Assembly: GCF_003854965.1 (NCBI RefSeq)
Contig: NZ_RQPI01000013.1
Coordinates: 1 to 64,000 of the forward strand
Length of the DNA stretch: 64,000 nt
From: Paenibacillus rhizophilus
GTDB taxonomy: Bacteria > Bacillota > Bacilli > Paenibacillales > Paenibacillaceae
Direction: 5' to 3'
Of the stretch, positions 33,190-42,644 are shown piece by piece (position 1 is the first letter of the stretch; each line of letters begins with the position of its first letter). The notes under the pieces are model-generated. The model was not told where the DNA came from. It searched no databases and saw only the letters and a list, made by a program, of their open reading frames with translations. Made by a program: the position numbers and the translations under genes.

Positions 33190-34059
33190 TCATTTGACTT
33201 TACGATAGATTTTTTCCACTCTGTCCAGGGGCTCGTAGCTGTCGCTGTACCTGGTAAAATGAATGGACTCTTTCGCTCCGAGAACAAGCACTCCAAACCG
33301 GCTGAGGCTCTCGCAGAACAAGCCGTGGACGTGGTCCCGAAGCTCATCGTTAAAGTAAATCATCACATTTCGACAAAATATGACATTAAATTCGTTGAAT
33401 GAGGTATCGGTCGCCAAATTATGCTCGGCAAAAATAATATTTTTGCGCAAGTCAGGCTGAAAGATGACCGAATTGTATTTCGCCGTATAATACTTGGAGA
33501 AGGCGTGTTTTCCGCCGGCTTCCAAGTAGTTTTTGGTATACTGCTTCATCTTGCTGATTTCGTACACGCCTTCCTTGGCCTGCTGAAGCGAACGGTTATT
33601 CATATCGGTGGCGTAAATACGCGCCTTGTCGTACAAGCCTTCCTCCTGGAGCAGTATCGCCATGGAGTAGACCTCTTCGCCCGTGGAGCAGCCGGCATGC
33701 CAGATGCGGATGTACGGGTAGGTCCTCAGCAGAGGAACGACCTTCTGGCGGAAAGCCATGAACAAGCCGGGGTCCCGAAACATCTCCGTAACCGGTATGG
33801 AAAGGCTGTAGATGAACCGCTCAAAACAGGTCCGGTCATGAAGCACCTTCTCCTGCAGCGCGGAGATGCTGGACAGGTTCTCCGCATGAACATGATGCCA
33901 GATACGCCTCTTCAGGGAAGGCAGCGCATAATTCCTGAAATCATATCCATACAGGCGATGAACGCCGCTGAGCAACAGTTCGATTTCAATATTTTCCAAT
34001 TCGTTCTTGTCGGTCCCTGCAAGGGGCAGTTCATCGCTTCCTCGTTCTGTTGCTACCAT
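33190..34059 (-). CDS. CheR-type methyltransferase, RsbM-like
   Basis: 289 residues. N-terminal CheR helical domain (YGYDFRNYALPSLKRRIWHH), then SAM-binding core with IRIWHAGCSTGEEVYSMAILL, IYATDMNNRSLQQAKEGVY, FNVIFCRNVMIYFND and a final GAKESIHF. There are no chemoreceptor or CheB genes near. In B. cereus a CheR-like protein, RsbM, methylates the kinase RsbK and damps SigB; the gene order here (REC-PP2C, hybrid kinase, CheR) suggests the same role. GGGAG is 11 bp before ATG 34059. Confidence 0.85.
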   Translation of the reverse strand: MVATERGSDELPLAGTDKNELENIEIELLLSGVHRLYGYDFRNYALPSLKRRIWHHVHAENLSSISALQEKVLHDRTCFERFIYSLSIPVTEMFRDPGLFMAFRQKVVPLLRTYPYIRIWHAGCSTGEEVYSMAILLQEEGLYDKARIYATDMNNRSLQQAKEGVYEISKMKQYTKNYLEAGGKHAFSKYYTAKYNSVIFQPDLRKNIIFAEHNLATDTSFNEFNVIFCRNVMIYFNDELRDHVHGLFCESLSRFGVLVLGAKESIHFTRYSDSYEPLDRVEKIYRKVK

Positions 34060-34143
34060 GCTTATCCCGGCTCCCTTGCGCTCGCCGTCTTCTGGTAGGC
34101 GGCTGATTGTTCTGTCTGTAAGAGTATTACCCCAAATCGGGAA

Positions 34144-37100
34144 TTACGAATACAACCACACCCGCATTAGCGAAAGAAGCTGCTCCGTATCGATCGGTTT
34201 CTTCATGTAATCGGACGCCCCGGCCTCAATGCATTTGGCCCGGTCTTCTTTCATCGCTTTGGCGGTCAGCGCGATGATCGGCAGCTTGGAGAACTGCGGC
34301 ATTTCTCGAATCCGCCGCATAGCTTCGTATCCATCCATTTCAGGCATCATCATATCCATCAGCACGAGATCGAACTCCGGATTGTTCACGAGTATTTCCA
34401 GCGCTTCCCTGCCGTTCTCCGCGAACTTCACTTCCATATGGTACGCTTCAAGCACGCTGGAGAGGGCAAAGACGTTTCGGATATCGTCGTCGACGAGCAG
34501 TATCTTTTTGCCTTCGAACAGCTCCTCTTTATTGTGAAGCTTCTGCAAAATTTTCCGTTTGTCCTCCGGCAGGTTCGCTTCGACACGGTGCAGGAACAGC
34601 GTCGTTTCGTCAAGCAGCCGTTCCGGCGAGCGCACGTCCTTGATGATGATGGACTCCGCATATTTGCGCAGCCTTGTCTCTTCCTTGCTGTCCAGATCCT
34701 TGCCGGTATAAATGATGATCGGCAGATCGTTCAGCTCCTCGTCGTCGCGGATATGATCCAGCAGTTCGAAGCCGTCCATATCGCCCAGCACGAGGTCGAG
34801 CACCATGCAGTCGTATTTCCGCTTGCGCAGCTCGCCCAGCGCTTCCCCTCCGGTCGAGACGGCGGTAATGGCCACATCGTCGTGGCCGATCAGCTCCATG
34901 ATGGAGCGGCGCTGGATTTCGTCGTCTTCGACGATCAGCAGATGCTTGAGACTGCTCTCCGTGTAGGACACGATCTGCGTGAATGCCCGTTCCAGCGCTT
35001 CCCTGCTGGAAGGTTTTCTTAAGTAGGCGATTGCACCCATCATCAGACCCTGCTTGATTTCATCGCCCACCGAAATGACATGCACCGGAATATGCCGGGT
35101 CTTGGCGGCACCTTTCAATTCCCTGAGAATCGACCAGCCGTCCATTACGGGAAGCTGAATATCGAGGATGATCGCATCGGGCAAATAAGACTGGGCCATT
35201 TGCAGCCCGGCGTCTCCCCGAAGAGCGACAATCGTCTTGAAGCCACGGGCTCGGGCCATATCCACCAGCACTTTGGCGAACTTGTCATCGTCCTCTATAA
35301 TCAGCAGCACCTTGTCGCTGGAAGACAGATCCTCTCGGTCATCCGCAAACGATACTTCGTGCTCCCGGACCGGCTCGGGTTTGGCTGTGGCGGCCGGGGG
35401 CAAATAGCCGATCGCAGGGCTCGGCAGGCCGGCTTCTCCGGTTGCCGCCGATTCCTGCGCTCCCGGCAGCAGGCTGTAATTGAGAGCGACCGGCAGGTAC
35501 AGCGTGAATTCGCTGCCCGCGCCCTCGCGGGATTCCAGCATAATGCCTCCGCCCAATAAGCGTGACAACTCGCGGCTGATGGACAGGCCAAGGCCGGTAC
35601 CGCCGTATTTGCGGCTGGTCGTGCCGTCCACCTGCTGGAACGCTTCAAACACCAAATCCTTCTTATCCGCCGGTATGCCGATGCCGCTGTCCTTGACGCT
35701 CAGAGCCATATACTCCCTGTCCATCGGCAGATACACCGGCAGGGACCTCTCTTCCGCCCGGCTTACCGAAAACTCCACAAAGCCTTTATTCGTAAACTTG
35801 AAGGCATTGGAGAGGAGATTGCGGAGCACCTGCTTCAGACGGTAGCCGTCAGTAATAATATGATCCGGAAGCGGTTCGTTGAAGGACAGGCGCAGAGAAA
35901 GGCCTTTCTTCTGGGCCATCGGGGCAAAGTTCTGCTTCACGAACGTTTTCAGATCCGTGAGGGCGACTTTCTCGCGGTTCAGTTCCATCTTGCCCGCGTC
36001 CACTTTCGACAAATCGAGAATTTCATCAATCATCTTAAGCAGATCCGCTCCGGACGTGTGGATGGTCTGGGAGAATTCCACCTGCTTGTCGGTCAAATTG
36101 CCCTCTTTGTTCTCCATCAAAAGCTGGGACAGGATAAGCAGACTGTTCAGCGGAGTACGCAGCTCGTGGGACATATTCGCCATGAATTCGGATTTGTACC
36201 TGCTTGTGACGGTCAACTGCATGGCCTGCTTCTCCAGTTGGGCCCGGGCACTCTCAATCTCATCCTTTTGCTCTTCGACGAGTCCCACCTGCTCCTCAAG
36301 CGAGCGCGTCTTGGACACCAATTCGCTGTTGTAATGCTCCAGCTCTTCCTGCTGGCGCTGCAGCAGCTCCTCGGAACGCTTAAGTGCTTCCGTCTGCTCT
36401 TCCAGATTTTCATTGGAGCGGCGAAGCTCCTCCTGCTGGGTCTGCAGTTCTTCGGACTGGCACTGCAGCTCTTCCGTGAGGGCCTGCGATTCCCGCAGCA
36501 GTTCCTCGACCGCCAGACGATGCGTCGTAGTATTAACGATGGCCGCCAGGTTAGCGGCAAGCTGCTCCAGCAGCTCGTAATGCAGCTCCGAAAACGGCTT
36601 GAACGAAGCAAATTCCATAACGCCCAGCAACTCGTCATTGAATAGAAGCGGGTAAATGGCAATATTGCCCGGAGATGAGCTTCCGAAGCCGGAAGCGACC
36701 GAGAGATAATCATCCGGCGCGCTCTCCAGCAGAATCGGCTTTTTGTCCAGCGCGCATTGGCCGACAAGGCCGCTGCCAAGGTCAAAGCCGTTCTTTGGCT
36801 TGCTCTCGTCAAAAGCATACGCCCCGTAGATCTCCAGCCTGTTCGATTTATTCTTCTCTTTCAAATATATCGCGCTGAATTGCGCACCGACAACCGGCGC
36901 GAACTCATTCACGAAGGTCTGGGAAATCTCTTCGAGCGAGTTCACACCGCGCAGAAGCTCCGTAGTCCGCGCCACATTGGCGTTAAGCCAGGAGTGATCC
37001 TGCTGTTCCTTGATATAGAGAGCTTCCCTTTCCTGCTTCTCCTCGATCTCTTCCGCCATGACCTGAAAAATACGGGAGACCTCTCCGAACTCATCCTTTG

Positions 37101-37809
37101 AGGTAACTTTAATATTGCGGATTTCTTTCAAATTCCCGGCGCCGACGCTTCGGATCATCATGGACACGGCTGCCAGCCCCCTTGTGATGCTAGGCAGCAC
37201 CCACAAGATGACGCCAAGTCCAAGCAGCAGACCTGCGAATATCACCATAGTAACGACTTGAATGGAACTCTGGTAGCTGTTCTTGGCATTGTCGATTTCT
37301 TCACTGATCTTGAAATTCTCATACTCGGCCAGACTGTTCAGGCTAGCCAGCACTTCGTTCTGAATATTCGTGCCGACCGAATTGCGGTAGGCTCCCGCAG
37401 CCGCCCTTTCTCCGTTATTCAGAAGGGTCAACACGCGTTCTTGATATGAAAAATAGGCCTCGGTCGCCTCATCGATACGCGCGAACATCTGCTGCTCTTC
37501 CGCGCTCTTCTTCGTGGAACCCATCTGCGCTATATATTCCTTGGACTTGGCTATGCTCTGCTCGATCTCATTGCGCTGCACATTCATATTCACATCAGGA
37601 TTCAGCATAATGTTTGTCAGAATACGGGCCATGTCATTCACTTCACCGCGCATTCCGGAAGAGGCCCGGATCTTCTGATAACGGTCCTGATAGATGCTGT
37701 CAAGCTGTTTGTTCATATAATGAAGGCGGTCGTATCCGACCAACGCCAGCGCCATCAGGATGAGCAGAAGCGCGCTGAAGCCGATCAGCAGCTTGGCTTT
37801 GATCTTCAT
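34144..37809 (-). CDS. Large hybrid sensor kinase with three receiver domains, RsbK-like
   Basis: 1221 residues. TM1 (about 6-25), CHASE3-like periplasmic helices (30-180), TM2 (184-206), HAMP (207-262), GAF (280-430), a long Gln/Glu-rich coiled coil (435-535), HisKA with His548 in [11 protein letters not shown], HATPase (650-775; [24 protein letters not shown]), then three receivers at about 833-950 ([12 protein letters not shown]), 955-1070 ([12 protein letters not shown]) and 1095-1215 ([12 protein letters not shown]). All three phosphoacceptor Asp are present. This layout resembles RsbK of B. cereus, which phosphorylates the REC-PP2C RsbY. The gap to the upstream gene is 6 bp. Confidence 0.9.
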   Translation of the reverse strand: MKIKAKLLIGFSALLLILMALALVGYDRLHYMNKQLDSIYQDRYQKIRASSGMRGEVNDMARILTNIMLNPDVNMNVQRNEIEQSIAKSKEYIAQMGSTKKSAEEQQMFARIDEATEAYFSYQERVLTLLNNGERAAAGAYRNSVGTNIQNEVLASLNSLAEYENFKISEEIDNAKNSYQSSIQVVTMVIFAGLLLGLGVILWVLPSITRGLAAVSMMIRSVGAGNLKEIRNIKVTSKDEFGEVSRIFQVMAEEIEEKQEREALYIKEQQDHSWLNANVARTTELLRGVNSLEEISQTFVNEFAPVVGAQFSAIYLKEKNKSNRLEIYGAYAFDESKPKNGFDLGSGLVGQCALDKKPILLESAPDDYLSVASGFGSSSPGNIAIYPLLFNDELLGVMEFASFKPFSELHYELLEQLAANLAAIVNTTTHRLAVEELLRESQALTEELQCQSEELQTQQEELRRSNENLEEQTEALKRSEELLQRQQEELEHYNSELVSKTRSLEEQVGLVEEQKDEIESARAQLEKQAMQLTVTSRYKSEFMANMSHELRTPLNSLLILSQLLMENKEGNLTDKQVEFSQTIHTSGADLLKMIDEILDLSKVDAGKMELNREKVALTDLKTFVKQNFAPMAQKKGLSLRLSFNEPLPDHIITDGYRLKQVLRNLLSNAFKFTNKGFVEFSVSRAEERSLPVYLPMDREYMALSVKDSGIGIPADKKDLVFEAFQQVDGTTSRKYGGTGLGLSISRELSRLLGGGIMLESREGAGSEFTLYLPVALNYSLLPGAQESAATGEAGLPSPAIGYLPPAATAKPEPVREHEVSFADDREDLSSSDKVLLIIEDDDKFAKVLVDMARARGFKTIVALRGDAGLQMAQSYLPDAIILDIQLPVMDGWSILRELKGAAKTRHIPVHVISVGDEIKQGLMMGAIAYLRKPSSREALERAFTQIVSYTESSLKHLLIVEDDEIQRRSIMELIGHDDVAITAVSTGGEALGELRKRKYDCMVLDLVLGDMDGFELLDHIRDDEELNDLPIIIYTGKDLDSKEETRLRKYAESIIIKDVRSPERLLDETTLFLHRVEANLPEDKRKILQKLHNKEELFEGKKILLVDDDIRNVFALSSVLEAYHMEVKFAENGREALEILVNNPEFDLVLMDMMMPEMDGYEAMRRIREMPQFSKLPIIALTAKAMKEDRAKCIEAGASDYMKKPIDTEQLLSLMRVWLYS

Positions 37810-37815
37810 TTGTTA

Positions 37816-38982
37816 TCATTTTCCCTTCTTCAGTGAAATCCACACCAGGCATTTGTCGTCATCGCGCTCACCCGGAGCCGCGCCATCGAAGAAAGCGGCC
37901 CGCATCGGCTCTTCCCGCCACTCATGTTCCCCATCCAGTTGACGGATCAAAAATTCGAGCTGTTCCTGCTGGTCTCCGCTTACCATTTCCAGCAGCCCGT
38001 CGGTATATAACGCCAAGTGGCCTTCCCGCTCATAGCTAAAGCTTTGAGGCGTGGCTTCGATCCGGTCGAACAAGCCGACCGGGTGGCAGTTGCTCTCGAG
38101 CATAATCGGTTCTCGGGCGTCGCCTTCAAAGAGCAGGGCCGGCGGATGGCCGGCATTGATATAGTCAATGCGCTGAAGCCTGGTATCGATTACCATATAA
38201 ATGGCCGTAAAATAGTATTGTACAAGCTGCTTTTCAATATAAAGCTGGTTGAAACGGCGGTTTAGCTCCTGTATGACCTTCTCCGGCTCGACATAAGTCG
38301 TGACCGTATCCTTTAGCACGGAGGCGATGAACATGCAGAACAGCGAAGATGAAATGCCGTGTCCCATCATATCCAGCAGGATAACGGCGTACCTCCCTTC
38401 GCCCAGATCGTACCAGGCGTATAAATCTCCGGCCAGCTCGAAGGAAGGCTGGTAAATGGCATGAACCTCGAACTCTTCTTTTTCCAGCGGCAGGCTGAGT
38501 ACCGCATTTTGCACAAGCGCCGCCAGCTTCAGTTCGTCCTGTATTCGTTGGTCCCGCTCCTTGTGCCAATCCTTCTCGGCTTTAAGTCTCAGGGCCAGCC
38601 GGATTCTCGCCATCAGCTCAACCTTGTTGATCGGCTTGGTCACATAATCGACCGCGCCCGCGTCCAAGGCTTCCGCCAGCTTTTTGGAATCGCCGACGGC
38701 AGTTACCATAATAATAGGAATATCCTTCAAGTGCTCGTACCGTTGCACGATCCGGCAGGCCTCGATACCGTCCATTTCCGGCATCATCATGTCCAGCAGA
38801 ATTAAATCGACATCGGAATACTTAGGTCTAAGTTCATTATTATTCTCACGGCTGATTCCGATCATCTCCAGCATTTCGATGGCGGAAGCCGCTGTAACCA
38901 AATTGCGATATCCCTCTTTTTTCAGGATTTCACGGATAATGATAATATTTGTCGGATTATCGTCTACGATTAATATTTTCAT
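37816..38982 (-). CDS. Receiver-PP2C phosphatase, RsbY/RsbP-like
   Basis: 388 residues. N-terminal receiver (ILIVDDNPTNI, phosphoacceptor Asp64 in [12 protein letters not shown], conserved Lys in YVTKPINK), short coiled linker, then a SpoIIE/RsbU-type PP2C domain with ELAGDLYAWYDLGEG, VILLDMMGHGISSSLF and LALYTDGLLEM as metal sites. It would dephosphorylate RsbV when its receiver is phosphorylated, presumably by the RsbK-like kinase encoded downstream. GGGTGAGGTG precedes ATG 38982. First gene of the signalling unit 38982 to 31499. Confidence 0.92.
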   Translation of the reverse strand: MKILIVDDNPTNIIIIREILKKEGYRNLVTAASAIEMLEMIGISRENNNELRPKYSDVDLILLDMMMPEMDGIEACRIVQRYEHLKDIPIIMVTAVGDSKKLAEALDAGAVDYVTKPINKVELMARIRLALRLKAEKDWHKERDQRIQDELKLAALVQNAVLSLPLEKEEFEVHAIYQPSFELAGDLYAWYDLGEGRYAVILLDMMGHGISSSLFCMFIASVLKDTVTTYVEPEKVIQELNRRFNQLYIEKQLVQYYFTAIYMVIDTRLQRIDYINAGHPPALLFEGDAREPIMLESNCHPVGLFDRIEATPQSFSYEREGHLALYTDGLLEMVSGDQQEQLEFLIRQLDGEHEWREEPMRAAFFDGAAPGERDDDKCLVWISLKKGK

Positions 38983-39138
38983 CAGTTCACCTCACCCAGT
39001 TTCATACTTCGACCAAAAACTCCAAAAAGCGCATAATTCTATCTTACGACATCCAGACGGGTATTTTCCATCCGCAAGATTTGTTGCGGCGGCCTTTTCT
39101 TTCCTCCGTCAGGAAGATTTAGGACATTTCTCCAACAA

Positions 39139-39180
39139 AGTAACCTCCAGCCCCACTGACACAGTGGTTCTGGAGGTTAC
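39139..39180 (-). terminator. Terminator after the YflT-like gene
   Basis: On the minus strand, GTAACCTCCAG-AACCACTG ... CAGTGGGGCTGGAGGTTAC: 11-bp perfect outer stem and 6-bp inner stem, followed by TTTGTTGG. Confidence 0.75.
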
Positions 39181-39220
39181 GTTATTGGACTATGGATCCT
39201 TCCCGATCAGATAGCAGCGC

Positions 39221-39568
39221 TCATACGGATGTTTTTTTTGCGATAACGAGCACTTTGCCCAAATCAAGCTCTTGTTCGAAAAAATCAGCCTCTGCTTCGC
39301 TAAATCCCAATGAAGTAATCTTGGAGCGAAGCTCGTCGCCGCGCGAGCGGAACATATTGGCCAACGTGCCGAACAGTCCCTCTTCACTCATCCCGACTTC
39401 ATTGCTGTCCGCAGCCTCTGCAATACGGTCTTCCCGGTCCCGGTCATGACTAATAACGTACAAATCTTCCTTCATATACCCGCTGTCCCGCAACCTGTTC
39501 ACTTCCTCAATCGCTTGTACACCATTCTCCAACACCTTGGCATAGGCTTGTGCACCGACAGAATCCAT
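39221..39568 (-). CDS. YflT-domain general stress protein
   Basis: 115 residues: VLENGVQAIEEVNRLRDSGYMKEDLYVISHDRDREDRIAEAADSN and a C-terminal EQELDLGKVLVIAKK. This is the YflT/general stress protein 17M domain. Bacillus YflT depends on SigB. AAGGAGAG precedes ATG 39568. A weak SigB-like promoter is at 39640-39665. Confidence 0.88.
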   Translation of the reverse strand: MDSVGAQAYAKVLENGVQAIEEVNRLRDSGYMKEDLYVISHDRDREDRIAEAADSNEVGMSEEGLFGTLANMFRSRGDELRSKITSLGFSEAEADFFEQELDLGKVLVIAKKTSV

Positions 39569-39639
39569 GATCTCACTCTCCTTAGCATGAAATTATTCAT
39601 TTCTTACAAGGCAGTAACGGCAAAGACAACTATATCTTA

Positions 39640-39665
39640 ATAAACTTGCCGCTTCCGGTTGAAAC
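39640..39665 (-). promoter_or_regulatory. Weak SigB-like promoter before the YflT-like gene
   Basis: On the minus strand: GTTTCA (39660-39665), 14-bp spacer, GTTTAT (39640-39645). The -35 and spacer are the same as in front of rsbV; the -10 lacks the usual GGG. Confidence 0.35.
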
Positions 39666-39668
39666 GGA

Positions 39669-40226
39669 TCAGGAAGAATAATCGTCAAACAAATCAATTC
39701 CGTCCCACTCTCCGGTTTCCTCGCTCCGGTAAATTTTAAGGGCCGTGCTTCCCCTCATGTACACATCGCCATCCTCGGCCACGAAATCCGGAGAGCCCAG
39801 CGTCTCCTGCAGCGTATCGTGAACAGGATCGATCTTAACCGCGTTCAGCCGCAGCCCGTAATTCCTAGCCTGCTGGGGACTGACATGCACATAGACCACA
39901 ACTCCGTCCGAGATGCCGGCCGACATATCCGCATAGCGGTACTCCAGGCTGTTCTGCCAAGGATCGGGAACGACTTCGAGCGGCTCCCCTTTAAGCTCCG
40001 CCAGTTCCTCCTCAGAGGAATACAGCGATACTCCGGCCAGCGACTCAAAGCTTCGGATAAACTTATTCTCCGTTTTATTCTCCGTTTCTCCCGCTGCGTT
40101 TTGGGCCGCCAGCACCGTCTGTGGCCCGAATCCGAAACCGTCAGCGTTCAAGGACGCATTCTGGGCAGGCGAATCCGCAGCAAAAAGAGGGGAAAGAAGA
40201 CCGAACAAAAGAATCCATACATTCAT
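39669..40226 (-). CDS. Hypothetical secreted or lipid-free exported protein
   Basis: 185 residues. A hydrophobic N-terminus (MNVWILLFGLLSPLFAADSPA) suggests a signal peptide cleaved near AAD. The mature part has FESLAGVSLYSSEEELAELKGEPLEVVPDPWQNSLEYRYADMSAGI and a GSPDFVAEDGDVYMRG segment, resembling small Paenibacillus exported proteins of unknown function. The start is set at ATG 40226, with AAAGGTGGGG upstream. Confidence 0.68.
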   Translation of the reverse strand: MNVWILLFGLLSPLFAADSPAQNASLNADGFGFGPQTVLAAQNAAGETENKTENKFIRSFESLAGVSLYSSEEELAELKGEPLEVVPDPWQNSLEYRYADMSAGISDGVVVYVHVSPQQARNYGLRLNAVKIDPVHDTLQETLGSPDFVAEDGDVYMRGSTALKIYRSEETGEWDGIDLFDDYSS

Positions 40227-40282
40227 AAGATTGCCCCACCTTTCCAATCTGCACCTCGGCTGCCCGCATCATTCGGCCGAAA

Positions 40283-40783
40283 TCATTTACGGTATCTTTG
40301 CCAGAGGCCCGCGGCTACGTCGACACCCTTCAGGACGGCCTGCATTTTCCCTTTCTTGCCGTATGCCGCTTTGTAGGAATTGACCGTGCGTTCTTCAGCG
40401 GGGCTCATCGGCGCGTTATCGATCGACACGAGATCCGATTTCTCTCTCAATTCCCTGTTTTTGCGGAACTTCTCGATCACCGTTACCGAGACCTGCTTGA
40501 CGCTCAGCGTCAGCTCGCTCAGCACCTCGCCTAAGTTTTGGACCGAATCCAAGATGGGATCAATCTTCCCGATTTTGCCCTGCACATCCGCCGTAATATC
40601 GTTGGCATGCCTTACGGTAGTCTTTACTTCATAAGTAAGCTCGTCGACCGTCTTCTGGACTTCCTGAAGCGTCTGGCTCACTTTGTCCAGAGAGTCCTTG
40701 GCGGAATTCAAAGTCTTGATTAAAAAGAAAACGAGAACTGCGAATGCGACAGCAACAAGCGCTACGCTTAGGCTAATAATCAT
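40283..40783 (-). CDS. DUF948 general stress protein, YtxG-like
   Basis: 166 residues. N-terminal membrane helix (IISLSVALVAVAFAVLVFFLI), then a long amphipathic coiled region (LNSAKDSLDKVSQTLQEVQKTVDELTYEVKTTVRHANDITADV) typical for DUF948, and a basic C-terminus. ytxG in Bacillus is SigB-controlled together with ytxH; here a ytxH-like gene lies 12 kb away. GGAAGGAG precedes ATG 40783, and a good SigB promoter lies at 40846-40871. Confidence 0.88.
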   Translation of the reverse strand: MIISLSVALVAVAFAVLVFFLIKTLNSAKDSLDKVSQTLQEVQKTVDELTYEVKTTVRHANDITADVQGKIGKIDPILDSVQNLGEVLSELTLSVKQVSVTVIEKFRKNRELREKSDLVSIDNAPMSPAEERTVNSYKAAYGKKGKMQAVLKGVDVAAGLWQRYRK

Positions 40784-40845
40784 GGATAAAAGCTCCTTCC
40801 GATTCGAAATAGTAGCGGCCCCAGGCCTGCCTTAATATTGCATAG

Positions 40846-40871
40846 TTACCCCTTGGTTTCAAGGGCGAAAC
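40846..40871 (-). promoter_or_regulatory. SigB-dependent promoter of the DUF948 gene
   Basis: On the minus strand: GTTTCG (40866-40871), 14-bp spacer, GGGTAA (40846-40851), about 60 bp before the start codon. Same spacer as the rsbV promoter. Confidence 0.7.
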
Positions 40872-40985
40872 AATTGTTCGGCCGCTGGCCTCCGGACTCC
40901 CGGATCCCCGGTTTAATGCGGTGTTTCAATGCTCCCCGCTTGCGTTTAAACATTGACTACCAACGCCAAGAAAGGGTGAAAAAAC

Positions 40986-41153
40986 ATGCTGAAATGGTCC
41001 GTTATTTTACTGGTGATCGCCTTAATCGCCGGAATTTTCGGCTTCTTTAATCTTGTTGCTGCGGCAGCGGGAATCGCCAAGATTTTGTTCTTTATTTTCC
41101 TTGTGCTGTTCATCATTTCTCTCTTCACCGGGCGAAGAGGCCGGTCAATGTAA
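40986..41153 (+). CDS. DUF1328 small membrane protein (YtjA type)
   Basis: 55 residues: MLKWSVILLVIALIAGIFGF, FNLVAAAAGIAKILFFIFLV and LFIISLFTGRRGRSM. Two hydrophobic helices with a basic tail make the DUF1328 family, widespread stress-induced small proteins of unknown function. AGAAAGGGTG lies about 8 bp before ATG 40986. The bidirectional terminator at 41203-41250 follows. Confidence 0.9.
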   Translation: MLKWSVILLVIALIAGIFGFFNLVAAAAGIAKILFFIFLVLFIISLFTGRRGRSM

Positions 41154-41202
41154 GTGTATGCGCCCATATTGAAAAAAGGGCATAAAGACCGCACCAAACA
41201 AA

Positions 41203-41250
41203 AATAAGTCCGGGACGTCTCCCTCATGCAGGAGGAGTCCCGGACTTATT
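41203..41250. terminator. Bidirectional terminator
   Basis: AATAAGTCCGGGAC ... GTCCCGGACTTATT with A-rich upstream and T-rich downstream flanks. It serves the DUF1328 gene and the convergent gene ending at 41246, whose last codons lie inside the right arm. Confidence 0.85.
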
Positions 41251-41863
41251 TCAATTTCAGCAGCAATTGAAGCAGATCATTCCAATTCACGTCAAACGAG
41301 ATGCGCATGCCGCTGTCCAGCAGTTCGATCTTATCCACCTCCACCATAAACGGCATATGCTCCCTGAGGGGAACCGCAATCGGCGGAATGGACAGCACGC
41401 CTTCCGGCAGCTTCCGGTTCCGGATCGAAGTATAGTCGTGGCGCAGCATAATCATCCCCCCCGCCCCCGTCGAAACCTTCATGGTCATCCCGATTTCCGC
41501 GCCGAACGGCACCGGACCGGCCAGCCCGTTAATATCCGCGGTCAGGCGGTCCCCGCTCTGCCGGAACCTCGCTCCGGTGAGGCGGACAAGGGTTAACGGA
41601 TGCTCGGCGAGATAGTCGTTCAGCCCTTTTTTGAACAGGTTGTTCAGTTCGTCTTCGGTCAGCGTCAGAACGGGCCTTCTCTCTTTTGCCATCTGAAGCA
41701 GCTGCGGCTCAAGGTCCAAGCGGTCGTAAGACATATCCAGTTTATACTCCGGCTTGACGTACCAGACGGCCGCCGTTCCCGCAAGGAGCAGGACCAGCGC
41801 GAAGCCGGCGAACAGCCGGAGCAGAATTCTGCGCGGTGCTCTCTTTTTACTCGTACGGGGCAT
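41246..41863 (-). CDS. Hypothetical single-pass membrane protein
   Basis: 205 residues. A basic N-terminus (MPRTSKKRAPRRILLRL), one membrane helix (FAGFALVLLLAGTAAVWYV), then an extracytoplasmic domain with LTLTEDELNNLFKKGLNDY and a beta-rich C-terminus. The helix-then-LTEDELN layout recalls YpmS-type DUF2140 proteins, but the resemblance is weak. The start is set at ATG 41863 with AAAGGGAAG upstream. Confidence 0.65.
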   Translation of the reverse strand: MPRTSKKRAPRRILLRLFAGFALVLLLAGTAAVWYVKPEYKLDMSYDRLDLEPQLLQMAKERRPVLTLTEDELNNLFKKGLNDYLAEHPLTLVRLTGARFRQSGDRLTADINGLAGPVPFGAEIGMTMKVSTGAGGMIMLRHDYTSIRNRKLPEGVLSIPPIAVPLREHMPFMVEVDKIELLDSGMRISFDVNWNDLLQLLLKLK

Positions 41864-41996
41864 ATCGCTTCTTCCCTTTCTTGTCATGCACAGATCTTTT
41901 GTTGGTTCATAAGGTTAAAATTTTGTTTATTAGGATATTGACATACCGACCACTGAAACATACCGGTAATGATTACCACTTAAGGAGGAATTGTAA

Positions 41997-42377
41997 ATGA
42001 AAAAAATCGCCACTATTGCAGCAGCTATCGGTCTTACTGCTTCCATCGCCGCCACCGCATCGGCCGACGAAGTAACGGGAACGGCAACGCCGGCCACCGC
42101 TACCTCAAGCACTTACGGCAATACGATGATGGAACCTGTAATTACTCCGGAAGATATCAAACCGGCTACGCCGATGATCATCCTGACCCGTATTACTCCG
42201 TTCTATTTCACTAATGGTTCCGTCATGAAGGCAGCCGGCATGCTCAGTCCGCAAACCATTGATACGACCGGACAAGTCGTAACCGATATGAGCGGCAATG
42301 AATGGAGAGAGGTCTATACCTGGCTGGGTCTTGCATGGATCAAGGTTCCCAATTCCGCTTTTGTAATCATGCCTTAA
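41997..42377 (+). CDS. Small secreted protein of unknown function
   Basis: 126 residues. A clear signal peptide (MKKIATIAAAIGLTASIAATASA) is followed by a Thr/Ala/Pro-rich mature part and a 55-residue C-terminal domain with ITPFYFTNGSVMKAAG and WREVYTWLGLAWIKVPNSAF, which looks like a small SH3-like or cell-surface fold (TWLGLAWIKVP). No family was recognised. TTAAGGAGG stands 8 bp before the ATG. Probably strongly translated. The structured element at 42402-42494 follows. Confidence 0.7.
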   Translation: MKKIATIAAAIGLTASIAATASADEVTGTATPATATSSTYGNTMMEPVITPEDIKPATPMIILTRITPFYFTNGSVMKAAGMLSPQTIDTTGQVVTDMSGNEWREVYTWLGLAWIKVPNSAFVIMP

Positions 42378-42401
42378 ATTAAAGTATAAACGCAAATCGC
42401 A

Positions 42402-42494
42402 GCGATATCATCCCGGCCGGGGTTACATAACCTTTCAGTCACCCGCCGAAGTCCTCGTATGGTTGCCCTTCCGGGCAGCGCGGGATGATATCGC
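42402..42494. other. Multi-branched inverted-repeat element
   Basis: Perfect 14-bp arms GCGATATCATCCCG (42402-42415) and CGGGATGATATCGC (42481-42494) enclose 65 bases. Inside are two more perfect hairpins, GGTTA-CA-TAACC (42421-42432) and TGCCC-TTCC-GGGCA (42464-42477), with an unpaired linker between. This three-way-junction-like fold lies between two convergent genes. No known riboswitch consensus was recognised. Confidence 0.7.
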
Positions 42495-42533
42495 GCCATT
42501 GGATAAGCAGTCCGGATGCCCGGCCCGCCACGC

Positions 42534-42587
42534 AAAAGGGTATCCCTATCAGCCCAGCCATCACCGGCAGATAGAGATACCCTTTTT
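42534..42587. terminator. Bidirectional terminator
   Basis: AAAAGGGTATCCCTATC ... GATAGAGATACCCTTTTT: 17-base arms with one mismatch, A-run before and T-run after. It ends the small secreted gene on the plus strand and the C40 peptidase gene on the minus strand. Confidence 0.85.
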
Positions 42588-42644
42588 CAAAATGCACCCG
42601 TCACAAACATACTGCTTTCGCTTCGCCTTGGGTAGGCTGTATAA

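Noticed and set aside
33190..34059. Chemotaxis CheR
   Set aside because: No CheA, CheB, CheY or receptor genes nearby; position in the SigB block favours an RsbM-like role.
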